NCBI GenBank assembly: GCA_963747255.1
Contig: CAVVEG010000009.1
Location: 33,522-97,521, forward strand
Reading direction: 5' to 3'
DNA length: 64,000 nucleotides
DNA from: CAIYRG01 sp963747255
GTDB taxonomy: Bacteria; Pseudomonadota; Alphaproteobacteria; Micropepsales; Micropepsaceae
In this document: piece after piece, positions 41,877 through 51,048 of the stretch
How the letters are laid out: each line of letters starts with the position of its first letter
How positions within the stretch are numbered: the first letter of the stretch is position 1
Program-made: the position numbers and the translations under genes
Notes under the pieces: generated by a model
Database searches by the model: none
Seen by the model: the letters and a program-made list of their open reading frames with translations, nothing else
Told to the model about the DNA's origin: nothing

Positions 41877-43874
41877 TCAGGCGGCCGCGCACACATTCAG
41901 CCCGGTGCGCGAACCGTCATTACCGCGAGCCGGGAAAACGATGCGGCCAGGCGGAAATGTGACAGTAACCGCGGTGCCGATACCGACCTGGCTTTCAAGC
42001 GTCAGCGTTCCGCCATGCAACTCCACAAGATGCTTGGCCAGCGGCAGACCGAGGCCGCTTCCATTATATTTTCGGCTGATTTTGCTATCGACCTGACCGA
42101 AGGACGCCATTGTTTTTGGAATATCTTCAGGCGCGATGCCAATTCCGGTGTCACGGACGGCGATAGCAAAGAACCCATCTTTCAGAAAGCTCGATACATG
42201 CACCTCGCCGCCGTCGCGTGTGAACTTTACCGCGTTGGACAAAAGGTTGAGCAAAATCTGCCGGAGCCGCCGCTCGTCTGCCAGTATTAACGGGATATCC
42301 GGATCGAGCCTGGCGGAAAGCTCGACTTTTGATATTCGTGCATGGGTTTCGACGAGGTGCAGGCAGCCCCCGACGACAGCGGCAATGTCGACATATTCCT
42401 CGTGAAGCTCAAACTGTCCTGCCTCCAGTTTCGAGAGGTCCAAAATATCATTGATCAGCTCGAGCAAGTGCCGGCCGCTGTTGCGGATATCGGCGGCATA
42501 TTCGCGATAGCGGTCGCGCACAGAACCAAAGCACTCGGACATGATGATCTCAGAAAACCCGATGACTGCGTTCAGTGGCGTTCGCAGTTCATGGCTCATA
42601 TTGGCCAGGAATTCCGACTTGGCCCGGCTGGCGGCTTCGGCGCCTTCCTTTGCAATGCGCAAGTACCGCTCCTCAATGGCTTTGTCGCGAAATACGCGGA
42701 GCGCTTTGGCCAGGAAGCCGATCTCGTCCTTTCGGTCCTGGTATGGAATCGACCGGGAAAGATCGCCCTCGGCCACCGAGTTCATGACTTCGCTGATCCT
42801 GGCGATCGGCCGAACCACCGCCCTGATCACATAAAAACCGGCGATTATCCCGATGCCAGAAAACAGAATCAGGATCATGCCGGATACATACAAACTCCGC
42901 CTCGCAGTGCCAGCCTGCAGGCTGGCATAGTCGCCCGCAACATTGAGCGCGACATTCGGGACGTCGAAAACAAGCACCTGGGCCTGTTCCGTTAATGGCC
43001 TCCACTGGTCTGCAGTAATTGATGCCGGTTTGCCGGCAGCGAGTTGTGCGACAACAGCATCTCGCATTGAGCGGTACTCGCCGAAATAGACTTTGTTCAC
43101 CGCCGCAATTGCCGCCGTGAGCCTGGGTAGCGGCGGAAGGTGGCTGGCTACATTCTGCACAGCCTCCCACGTTCCATCGATATGTCCGCGCCGCAGAGTA
43201 AACTGCTCGCGCTGGGTTTCCGGCAGACGTACACCGGCTGCCAGCGCCTGGACGATAGCAAGCCGTTCGTTGCCGGCTTCGGTGCGCATCAACCCGGCGA
43301 TCCGCTTCAGTTCCATGATCTTCGCTATGAACGGATCGCCCTCGTCGAATTCCTTGTCCAGCTTGTCTGACAGGGCATCAATTGCACGAAGGAGCCGATT
43401 GTTGGTCGCGATCCAGTTTTTGCTCAGTTGGGCGGAATGCCGATTGCGCTGCTTCAGGGCGGCGTCGGCCTCTGCGCGGAGGGCAGTGAAGAGACTTCGG
43501 CTGTTGGCAATTTCGCTGATGTTCGGCTGAAAGCCCCTGAGCTTGATCGCTGCAATTTCCGCCAACGCCGCATCCAGGGCCTTGTCGGCCCTGGCGCGGT
43601 TCATTGCGATCTCCGTTGTGTCGTGTTCATTGGCTTTCGTTATGAAATCCAGGGCGCGTGTAACCGCACCCCGTTCGAAGCGGTAATTCTGCACAGCGGC
43701 AAACAGATTATTCGAAATATCGACGATCTCGGGAATGCGCCGCGCCTCCCGGAAGGCGTTAAGCGCATGCATACCGAATGAGGCGGACGTGATCGCAATC
43801 ATCGCGGCCATCAAATAGATCGTCGATTGGAGCAGTGTGCTGATCGAGAGAAAGCGCGTCATAACATTTGCCAT
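41877..43874 (-). CDS. orphan sensor histidine kinase with HAMP domain
   Basis: This 665-residue membrane kinase has helix 1 at about residues 13-36, a periplasmic all-helical sensor of about 300 residues (NIT-like length), helix 2 (SGMILILFSGIGIIAGFYVI), HAMP, then HisKA with FLANMSHELRTPLNAVIGFS (His near residue 428). The ATPase domain has LLNLLSNAVKFTRDGGEV, VRDTGIGIAPEDIP and GSGLGLPLAKHLVELHGG. There is no receiver domain and no regulator gene next to it, so its partner is elsewhere. The start at 43874 (or ATG 43862) is preceded by GAAAG. Confidence 0.9.
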   Translation of the reverse strand: MANVMTRFLSISTLLQSTIYLMAAMIAITSASFGMHALNAFREARRIPEIVDISNNLFAAVQNYRFERGAVTRALDFITKANEHDTTEIAMNRARADKALDAALAEIAAIKLRGFQPNISEIANSRSLFTALRAEADAALKQRNRHSAQLSKNWIATNNRLLRAIDALSDKLDKEFDEGDPFIAKIMELKRIAGLMRTEAGNERLAIVQALAAGVRLPETQREQFTLRRGHIDGTWEAVQNVASHLPPLPRLTAAIAAVNKVYFGEYRSMRDAVVAQLAAGKPASITADQWRPLTEQAQVLVFDVPNVALNVAGDYASLQAGTARRSLYVSGMILILFSGIGIIAGFYVIRAVVRPIARISEVMNSVAEGDLSRSIPYQDRKDEIGFLAKALRVFRDKAIEERYLRIAKEGAEAASRAKSEFLANMSHELRTPLNAVIGFSEIIMSECFGSVRDRYREYAADIRNSGRHLLELINDILDLSKLEAGQFELHEEYVDIAAVVGGCLHLVETHARISKVELSARLDPDIPLILADERRLRQILLNLLSNAVKFTRDGGEVHVSSFLKDGFFAIAVRDTGIGIAPEDIPKTMASFGQVDSKISRKYNGSGLGLPLAKHLVELHGGTLTLESQVGIGTAVTVTFPPGRIVFPARGNDGSRTGLNVCAAA

Positions 43875-44537
43875 CTTTCATGGCGCAACGCTCCGGCCTG
43901 CGCCGGGTACACCATTCCACTTTCAACTTGTCGAGCAATGCTCCCCATTGATATTTTCAGCCTCAAAAACTGAGGGCAATTTGACGGCCATGCAGGCAAT
44001 TCGACAATTGAGGACATTCACTTAGTATATTCACCGGGGAGCAAGGATCACCGTCCGTGGGCGCATTAATAGAACAATTCACATCAAGCTATTATTAACA
44101 AAACCGGCTCATTTCCTCGCATCGCTCCCACTTGCACCAGCGATGGCAACAGATCTTTAATTTTTTTGAATACCAATTCCGGGGCGTTCGAGTTCAGACT
44201 GCATTCGTATCGCCGGGGAAGACGACGATATCGAAGCTGGACCATCTCTGTCCTACGCAGCCTGGCAGATTGAACTATGCTCCTTCCTGCTTCGCTCTCC
44301 GGGCTTCGCAGGACAGGTCGGAGCTTCGGAAGACACCCTTCGCGTTTCAAGGTGAGTGGCCTGCCACCCGAAGAGTGGAGCGCGAAGGGTGGCGGAAAGG
44401 AGGGGATTGCGAAAACACGCTTTGGCATGTTTTCGTCCTCGGGGCTGCGCGCCACCGGATCGTTTCGCGTCGCTCAACGCCCAAAACGCCTCCGGCGTCT
44501 CGTCGTACAGAGGGGGCGTCGCCCTCCAACATTCGCC
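43875..44537. other. gene-free, hairpin-rich region
   Basis: This is about 660 bases without a credible gene between the kinase start and the tRNA terminator. From about 44280 on, several perfect inverted repeats follow each other: the large one at 44334-44391, CGAAAACA (44410-44417) with TGTTTTCG (44428-44435), and a GAGGGGGC/GCCCTC pair near 44509-44527. Short ORFs here do not look coding. It may hold non-coding RNA or interspersed palindromic elements. Confidence 0.45.
44334..44391. repeat. nested inverted repeat
   Basis: CACCCTTCGCG (44334-44344) and CGCGAAGGGTG (44381-44391) are perfect inverted copies 36 bases apart. The spacer itself contains GTGGC...GCCAC (44356-44367), so a two-level cruciform or RNA structure can form. 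Confidence 0.7.
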
Positions 44538-44571
44538 AAATCAAAACGGCCCACGCGCGGCCGTTTTGATT

Positions 44572-44572
<1 letters not shown>
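44538..44572 (-). terminator. terminator of tRNA-Ser
   Basis: AAATCAAAACGGC (44538-44550) pairs perfectly with GCCGTTTTGATTT (44560-44572), with a nine-base loop. On the minus strand it begins at the tRNA CCA end and closes in a T-rich run. Confidence 0.8.
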
Positions 44573-44661
<89 letters not shown>

Positions 44662-44768
44662 ACCGAAGCGGTTCAGATACTTAAGCGACCAGCCGATAGC
44701 AAGCCGAACCGCACGGCGCCGAAACTCGCCAAAGCCTGCAGTGTCCAGAGAACATGACGAACGGGCCC

Positions 44769-46067
44769 CTACTCAGCCGGCGCGATCCTTGTCAACTCCG
44801 CATTCAGGAACGGAAGGTTCACGGCCTTTTCAAGCCGGGCGATGATGATCGTGGCGAGTGAATTTCCCAGCACATTGACGGGCACGAAAGCCGACGAGAG
44901 CAGGCGGTGAACACCCAGGATCAGCCCGACCGCGGCCACGGGAATTGTGCCTGTGGCGGATAGCGTTGTCGCCAGCATCACGATGGCCGATCCGGCCACG
45001 CCCGCACCACCGAGGGAAGTCAGAAGCATGATGGCGAGCAGGCCCAACTGCTGCCCCAGCGAGAGATCGATCCCCAGCGCCTGCGCGAGGAACACCGAGA
45101 CGGTCGCGTAATAAAGGCACGTACCGTCATGATTGAAGGCGTAACCTGCGGGCAGAACGAGCGCGACAATCGCCTCGTCGCAGCCGAGCGCACGCAGCCT
45201 GGTGTTGATTCGCGGGAATACCGATTCACCCGAACTCGTACCGGCGACGATGAGCAATTCTGCGCCGATATAGCGAATCAGGCGGAGGAAACGGATTCCA
45301 AAAGCGGATGCAATCGGCCAGAGAATGATCAGAACAAAGACGGCGCAGCAGACATAGAACTCGCCTACGAGCTTGCCGAGCGCGATCAGGGAAGAGGGTC
45401 CGTATTTGCCGACCGTAAATGCAATGGCGCCGAATGCCCCGACCGGCGCGACATACATGACAAACCCGATCATCCGGAACAGCACTTGCGACACGGTCTG
45501 GATGCCGTCGATCACCGGCCTTCCCTTTGCGCCAAGCGAGAGCAGTCCGAATGCGAACAGCAGCGACACGAAGAGCACGGGAAGCACGTCGCCATCGGCA
45601 AATGCACCCACGAAACTCGATGGAACGATTCCCAGAAGCAGCTGGGAAAAGCCGACCTGGCTCGCGCTTTGCGTCACCGCGTTCAGGTCCTTCCCTGCGA
45701 AGCTGGCGAGGTCCACCTTCATGCCTGCTCCAGGCGCCCAGAGATTCACCAGAACCAGCGACAGAACGAGGCCCAGCGACGTGACCAGTTCGAAATAGAC
45801 GATCGCTTTCAGGGCGACTCGCCCGACGCGACCGGCGCTGCGCGCGCTCGCGATTCCATGGACGACGGTGCAGAAGATGATCGGCGCAACCAGCATCCGG
45901 ACGAGCCTGATAAAGAGGTCGCCCAGCGGCTTCATTGCTTCCGCCGAATCGGGCCAGAAATAGCCCACGGCGATGCCGGCCAGCATCGCGATGAGAATCT
46001 GGACCGAAAGATCGCCGTAAAGCGGCTGCCGCCGCCTGGCCCGGACCGATACGGCGTCAGTTGTCAT
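44769..46067 (-). CDS. dicarboxylate/amino acid:cation symporter (DAACS family)
   Basis: The 432-residue protein has the architecture of DctA/GltP: eight helices and two re-entrant hairpins. Diagnostic segments are LVIVAGTSSGESVFPRI (the S-S-x-E-x-x-P hairpin), VLPAGYAFNHDGTCLYY (the P-x-G-x-x-x-N-x-DG transport site) and ATTLSATGTIPVAAVGLIL. It drives uptake of C4-dicarboxylates or acidic amino acids with H+ or Na+. The ATG at 46067 is preferred over TTG 46073. It is the last gene of the long minus-strand operon and may import the product of that pathway. Confidence 0.9.
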   Translation of the reverse strand: MTTDAVSVRARRRQPLYGDLSVQILIAMLAGIAVGYFWPDSAEAMKPLGDLFIRLVRMLVAPIIFCTVVHGIASARSAGRVGRVALKAIVYFELVTSLGLVLSLVLVNLWAPGAGMKVDLASFAGKDLNAVTQSASQVGFSQLLLGIVPSSFVGAFADGDVLPVLFVSLLFAFGLLSLGAKGRPVIDGIQTVSQVLFRMIGFVMYVAPVGAFGAIAFTVGKYGPSSLIALGKLVGEFYVCCAVFVLIILWPIASAFGIRFLRLIRYIGAELLIVAGTSSGESVFPRINTRLRALGCDEAIVALVLPAGYAFNHDGTCLYYATVSVFLAQALGIDLSLGQQLGLLAIMLLTSLGGAGVAGSAIVMLATTLSATGTIPVAAVGLILGVHRLLSSAFVPVNVLGNSLATIIIARLEKAVNLPFLNAELTRIAPAE

Positions 46068-46139
46068 CGGCAAGCGCGGGGTAAAGCGACCGCTCTGTCC
46101 GCGTAAGGAGGTTTCCCGTCACGCTGCACAACCATCAAC

Positions 46140-47149
46140 TTATCGATCGATCCGATCGAACACGCGAACATCATTGTAATATTTCACGCCTTTGCGACGA
46201 TCGGTCCCCTCCGGAACCGTCACGGTCACGCGCTTGCAGTCATTGGTGAACTGAACGGTCTCCCGATCACCTGCGAGCCGGTATCGGACGGCCGTCACTC
46301 CAAAGGTCCGGTCGTCCAGCTGGCGCACCGCCTGTTCGTGTGAGTCCGCGCCATACACCTGATAGGCATTGCCGTCGAACAGGTTGAAGACAAGCTCGGC
46401 GCCTTGCGCATCCAGACTGGCCGCATTCAGCCAAACCCAGCCGTTTTTTGCCCCAGCGGCCGAAATACTGCAAGGCGGGGGGAAGAGGCGAACGCGACCG
46501 GTGGGTCAATTGCTCGTTGACGCTCCATATGCCCGAACACGCAGGCCCGGCGCCCATCGGGGGAGCGTGATCGGGCGGCTCGATTATCCGGCTCGGCCAG
46601 GCGGCCGGATCGATACGGTCATAAACCCGCCGGTCATCGCCGGTTGTCATTGTCAGGTGTTTTCCGTCGGGCGAGAACACCAGTGAAGAAATCTCCCGGC
46701 GGGAAATCATTCGCGGAAAACGCAGCTTCAAAGGTCCGGTCGTCCAGCTTCCTGAGCTGCACCTGCCCGGCGTTGCGGCCGTAAGTGCGATACGGCTTTG
46801 AATCCCAATCCGCGTAGTACATCTCCCTTGTCGAGGGAGAAGATCTGGTTGCGGCATCGGCGGCAGGACCATCCACCTCAGGTGGGGGCGCGATACCGCG
46901 AGACAAGTCTTCCGGCTGGTACTGGCCGCCCGAAATTCGAGTCCAGACCCAGCCGGATTGTCCCCACGGGATCAGGATAACCGTCTCGGCACTGGCCGGC
47001 TCACGCGTCAGATTGGAAGTTTGCCGGTTGAGCATCCACCCGCCAAACCCCTCTACGGCAGCGGACGCCGCACTGGCGGCGATAAGAACAACCCCGATCG
47101 CGAATAACGGCGCCAACAACCGAAGAGCCAATGCCGTGTGGCGGTTCAT
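46140..47149 (-). pseudogene. family B secreted protein, second copy, two frameshifts
   Basis: Three frames in sequence match the intact copy at 48088-49092. Frame one, from ATG 47149, has FGGWMLNRQTSNL, IPWGQSGWVWTRISGGQYQP and REMYYADWDSKPYRTYGRNA. Frame two has FSPDGKHLTMTTGDDRRVYD and ACSGIWSVNEQLTHRS. Frame three, ending 46140, has GVTAVRYRLAGDRETVQF and GVKYYNDVRVFDRIDR. One extra base lies around 46703-46708 and one in a run of six T at 46444-46449. Removing both restores about 335 residues with an N-terminal signal (VLIAASAASAAVEG). The good ribosome site GGAGGACGTC suggests it was recently functional, or still is if the shifts are errors. Confidence 0.8.
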
Positions 47150-47176
47150 GACGTCCTCCGAAAATTGCCGCTCTGT

Positions 47177-48046
47177 TCAGAAATCCGGACTCGCGCTTTG
47201 TGGAATGGGCACCAATTTCGCATCCAGGTTGCCGTAATTGATATTGTTCTCCGCACAGATGTTTTCCTCGTATGGCAGTTGCACGCGCCGCCAGCGCTGC
47301 ACGGCCTGCCAGGGCATGGTGAAGGCTCCGGGATCGTCGACCAGGATCGAAACATCAATTGTTTTTCCGTCGGCCGCAAGTTTCCAGCGTTCGATCACAT
47401 GCATGCGCGTGGTATGCGGCGTACGATAATTGTCCACAAAAGTCCTGTCGTTCAGGCCGACCGTGTCGATGACCAGTGTGTCACCGCCTTCGTAATGACC
47501 GACTGATTCTCCGTACCAGGAAGGCGCGACTTCCTGCGAATGCGAAACGTTCAGGTAAATATGCCGGATCTCCGGTCCCGACTTCATGACAACCACGATC
47601 TCTTCCGGCCCCTGGTAGATGAACATTGGCTCGCCCACCGCGTCGGCATCGATGGCCGGAACTCCGGCAGGCCAGCAACGTTCATGGGCTCGGAAAGGTA
47701 TCTGTCCGGCGAGCACGTCATCATTCGCCTTTTTCATCGACGGCTTCAGCCATTCCTGCAAAATCGGATTGGAGAGATCGGCGACGCGATAGGTTGGATG
47801 CCGGGTACTGTTGGGCAGGTAAGGATGGGATTTTTCGAAAGTGACGGGCCCGGGTCCCCCACCCGGTGGCGCAAGGAGATCGTCGACACCGAAGGAACGG
47901 TCAAGCTCCCAACCGGAGCTGTCACCCGTTGTGAAAACGGGAATGGCCGGATTCGGGGGCATATCGGCCGCCCACGCCGGTATATTGGCGCTGGCTACCA
48001 GGATTGAGAGACCAAGCCCGGAGATCACGCGGCGAATCGACGCCAT
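47177..48046 (-). CDS. secreted family A protein between the two family B copies
   Basis: The protein has 289 residues with a signal ending NIPAWAADMP. Family A blocks (defined at 36224): PGGGPGPVTFEKSHPYLP, NPILQEWLKPSMKKANDD, HERCWPAGVPAID, PSWYGESVGHYEGGDTLVID, NDRTFVDNYRTPHTTRMHVI, VDDPGAFTMPW, NICAENNINYG and the final SASPDF. It lies 41 bases downstream of the intact family B gene and 27 bases upstream of the broken one, giving a B-A-B order. Confidence 0.8.
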   Translation of the reverse strand: MASIRRVISGLGLSILVASANIPAWAADMPPNPAIPVFTTGDSSGWELDRSFGVDDLLAPPGGGPGPVTFEKSHPYLPNSTRHPTYRVADLSNPILQEWLKPSMKKANDDVLAGQIPFRAHERCWPAGVPAIDADAVGEPMFIYQGPEEIVVVMKSGPEIRHIYLNVSHSQEVAPSWYGESVGHYEGGDTLVIDTVGLNDRTFVDNYRTPHTTRMHVIERWKLAADGKTIDVSILVDDPGAFTMPWQAVQRWRRVQLPYEENICAENNINYGNLDAKLVPIPQSASPDF

Positions 48047-48087
48047 AGGCAGTTTCCTCAGCGGTATTCAGCCAGGCGCACGCCCGC

Positions 48088-49092
48088 TTACTGATCAACC
48101 CGATCGAAAACCCGGATGTCGTTGTAGAATTTCTGGCCGGTGCGGCGGTCGGTCCCTTCCGCGGTCGTGCGCGTGAGCCGTTTGCAGTCGGGCGAGAATT
48201 CCACCAGCATCTTGTCGCCGGGAATCCGGTTGCGGACCGTGGTTACGTCGAAATGATTTTTGTCGATCTGCCGGACGGACTGTTCGCGCAAGTCCCCGGC
48301 AAAAAACTCATAAGCGTTGCCCGTGTTGAACCCGTTGAATACGAGTTCGGCCCCAGGGGCATCGATCGCGCCCATGTTGATCTGAATCCAGCCGTTGTTG
48401 CCCCACGGACCGAACACCTCATAGGCGGGCGGCAATGCCGGTTGCGTCCGGTGAGTCAGTTGTTCGTTGGCAGACCAAATGCCCGAACATGCAAGTCCGC
48501 CACCGGACGATGAACCCGCCGCCGGTTCGATGTTGCGGCTTGGCCAGGTTGCAGGATCGATCCGGTCATAAACGCGCACATCATCGCCTGTCGTGACCGT
48601 CAAATGCTTCCCGTCCGGAGAAACGACCAACGCAGAAGTTTCAGGCGCGGCGCTGCCGCCCGAGAATGCGACCTCGAATTTCTCATCTCCGGTTTTCTTC
48701 AGCTGCACCTGCGCACCGTTGTGGCCGTAGGTACGGAAGGGTTTTGAATCCCAGCTCGCAAAATACATTTCCCGCGCGGACGGGCTGGCGCCCGGCAGCT
48801 GCGCGTTCCCTTCCGGCGGAGCGATACCCTTCATAAGGTCTTCCGGCTGATACCTGCCACCGGAGATGCGGTTCCACACCCAGCCGGACTGTCCCCAGGG
48901 AACGATGGCGATGAGTTCTGCCGCCATTGGAGCGTGGATCAGTTTCGAAGCGGCACGGTCAAGCATCCAGCCGCCGAAGATGTTGTCCGGCGCCGGCGCA
49001 GCCCCGGCCTGAAGCAGTGATACGCCAGACATAATCGTCGCAAACAGTGCCACGCGGAATAAGCCACGACATTGGCCGGTGTTCATTTTCAT
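48088..49092 (-). CDS. secreted family B protein, intact copy, internal duplication
   Basis: The protein has 334 residues with a signal ending LLQAGAAPAPD. It consists of two similar halves. Half one runs from FGGWMLDRAASKL to SPDGKHLTVTTGDDVRVYDR; half two from CSGIWSANEQLTHR to SPDCKRLTRTTAEGTD and FYNDIRVFDRVDQ. Each half opens with a GxW strand and closes with a D-x-RV-Y/F-DR segment, resembling lipocalin-like beta-barrels of the 'GTWKLNxxKS' kind. Family name and ligand are unknown to me. The ATG at 49092 follows GAGGAATCG. Confidence 0.7.
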   Translation of the reverse strand: MKMNTGQCRGLFRVALFATIMSGVSLLQAGAAPAPDNIFGGWMLDRAASKLIHAPMAAELIAIVPWGQSGWVWNRISGGRYQPEDLMKGIAPPEGNAQLPGASPSAREMYFASWDSKPFRTYGHNGAQVQLKKTGDEKFEVAFSGGSAAPETSALVVSPDGKHLTVTTGDDVRVYDRIDPATWPSRNIEPAAGSSSGGGLACSGIWSANEQLTHRTQPALPPAYEVFGPWGNNGWIQINMGAIDAPGAELVFNGFNTGNAYEFFAGDLREQSVRQIDKNHFDVTTVRNRIPGDKMLVEFSPDCKRLTRTTAEGTDRRTGQKFYNDIRVFDRVDQ

Positions 49093-49145
49093 CGATTCCT
49101 CTTTCCGTGCTGAATCTCGCCACGCCGTTCTTCACCGGCGCTGCG

Positions 49146-50054
49146 TCAGGGATTGCCTCTCATTGCCACCGATTCATAAACTGCGCGAACAAAGCGCGCG
49201 CTGGTCATGTCGTCGGCACCGCGGGACGCCTGCACATCCGCCGCGGGTTTCGCAGCGACCACCTGGTCTTCCGTCATTCCTGCCACCTTCATCGTCTTCA
49301 CCCGGTCGCGGATGAGCGCCATCACACGCCGGGTTTCGACGAGATCCGCCTTCGTGGCGAGCGGTGCATGTCCCACGACGATTTTGGTCTGGTCATTGGC
49401 AAGGCCGATTGCGGTGTCCAACCCCGCGATCACGCCATCGACACGTCCGCCCCCGGCGATATCGGAGTTGGTGTAATTCCGCCGTGCGCCACCGAGATCG
49501 GCAGTCGCCAGCACATTCGCATCCGGGATCCAGACGATGCTGTCACCGTCGGTATGCGCGTTTGGCACGTGGATAACCTGAACCGTGCGGCCGCCCACGC
49601 TGAGATTGATCCTGTCCCGGAATTCGAGGGTCGGAAGCCCGACCGGGTCCATGGCCGGCGGAATCGGGCCAAAACCTGCCTGACGCGCCAGGATCCGCGG
49701 CTTGACGTTCTCCTGCGCGACGATGACGGCGCCTTCCCGGGCGAATGGCGGATTCCCGTTCGTGTGATCATTGTGGTAGTGCGAATCGATGACGTATCGA
49801 ACCGGCAGATTGGTGATCTTTGCGATCGCGGCCCTGATCCTGTCGTGCAACGGAAGGAATTGGGAATCGAACATGATCACGCCGTCGGTGCCCACGACCA
49901 GCGTGATATTTCCCCCCTGCCCTTCGAGCATATAGGTGTTCTGGCCAAGGTCCGTGGTCTTGATTTCGACCTTTGAGAAATCCTCCTGAGCGAAGGCCGG
50001 CGCTGCAAACAACAGCGCCGCCAGACCTGCGGCTGCAAAAATGGAATTCTTCAT
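49146..50054 (-). CDS. secreted metallo-beta-lactamase-fold hydrolase, copy 1
   Basis: The 302-residue precursor has a signal ending FAAPAFAQED. Zinc ligands are DSHYHNDHTNGNPP (HxHxDH), His-x-Asp in HVPNAHTDGDSIVW and the final His in KIVVGHAPLA. The C-terminal tail (ADVQASRGADDMTSARFVRA) is shared with copy 2. The fold hydrolyses lactones, beta-lactams, esters or thioesters; the order and export signal recall subclass B3-like and quinoprotein-linked hydrolases. The substrate is unknown. Confidence 0.88.
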   Translation of the reverse strand: MKNSIFAAAGLAALLFAAPAFAQEDFSKVEIKTTDLGQNTYMLEGQGGNITLVVGTDGVIMFDSQFLPLHDRIRAAIAKITNLPVRYVIDSHYHNDHTNGNPPFAREGAVIVAQENVKPRILARQAGFGPIPPAMDPVGLPTLEFRDRINLSVGGRTVQVIHVPNAHTDGDSIVWIPDANVLATADLGGARRNYTNSDIAGGGRVDGVIAGLDTAIGLANDQTKIVVGHAPLATKADLVETRRVMALIRDRVKTMKVAGMTEDQVVAAKPAADVQASRGADDMTSARFVRAVYESVAMRGNP

Positions 50055-50103
50055 CTGCTCCCTCCGGTAATTCGCCGAAATGCCCGCGATTGAGCGCCGG
50101 CCG

Positions 50104-51021
50104 TTACGGGTTGCCTTTCATTGCCACGGTCTCATAGGCCTTGCGGATCAACTGCTCGCTGGCCATGTCGTTGGCTCCGCGTGAGGCCTGCACGTCCGCG
50201 GCGGGCTTCGCTGTGACGACCTGATCCTCCGTCATGCCGTCCGCTTTCATCTTTCTTACCCGTTCGCGGACAAGCGCCATCACGCGCCGGGTTTCGACGA
50301 GGTCTGCCCTTGTCGAGAGCGGGCCGTGCCCGACCACAACCCTGGTCTGATCGTTGGCAAGCGCGATCGCGGCGTCGTAGCCTGCGATAACGCCGTCAAT
50401 CGTGCCGCCGCCGGGAATGTCGATACCATTGCCGAAACCCCGCCGTGCCCCGCCCAGATCCGCGGTTGCAATCACATTGGCATCGGGAATCCAGACGATG
50501 CTGTCGCCATCGGTATGCGCGTTCGGCACATGGATCACCTCCACAGTGCGTCCTCCGACGCTGATATCGATCCTGTCCCTGTATTCGATTGTCGGCAGCC
50601 CGACCGGATCCATGGGCGGCGGCACCAGACCTGCGCCCAAACCTGCCTGGCGCGCCAATATGCGCGGCTTGATGTTCTCCTGCGCCACGATGACTGCGCC
50701 TTCCCGGGCAAAAGGCGGATTGCCGTTGACGTGATCGTTGTGGAAATGGGAATCGATCACGTATTTTACCGGCTGACTGGTGATCGTTGCGATCGCAGCC
50801 CTGATCCTGTCGTGCAGCGGAATGAATTGATCATCGAACATGATCACGCCATCCGTACCGACAACGAGCGTGATGTTCCCACCCTGGCCTTCCAGCATGT
50901 AGGTGCCGTGGCCAAGATCGGTGGTTTTGATTTCGACTTTCGTGAAATCTTCCTGGGCGAATGCCGGCACTGCAACCAGCAGCGCAACCAGCCCGGCCGC
51001 TGCAATGATGCGATTCTTCAT
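50104..51021 (-). CDS. secreted metallo-beta-lactamase-fold hydrolase, copy 2
   Basis: The protein has 305 residues and aligns end to end with copy 1, with small gaps near the loop RQAGLGAGLVPPPMDPVGLP. Zinc ligands are DSHFHNDHVNGNPP, NAHTDGDSIVW and RVVVGHGPLS. The signal ends VAVPAFAQED. The two genes are clearly a tandem duplication and lie 49 bases apart. The slightly different active-site entrance (FHND for YHND and the longer Ala-Gly loop) may separate their substrates. Confidence 0.88.
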   Translation of the reverse strand: MKNRIIAAAGLVALLVAVPAFAQEDFTKVEIKTTDLGHGTYMLEGQGGNITLVVGTDGVIMFDDQFIPLHDRIRAAIATITSQPVKYVIDSHFHNDHVNGNPPFAREGAVIVAQENIKPRILARQAGLGAGLVPPPMDPVGLPTIEYRDRIDISVGGRTVEVIHVPNAHTDGDSIVWIPDANVIATADLGGARRGFGNGIDIPGGGTIDGVIAGYDAAIALANDQTRVVVGHGPLSTRADLVETRRVMALVRERVRKMKADGMTEDQVVTAKPAADVQASRGANDMASEQLIRKAYETVAMKGNP

Positions 51022-51048
51022 ATCTTCCTCCCAATCGTGATGCGACTG

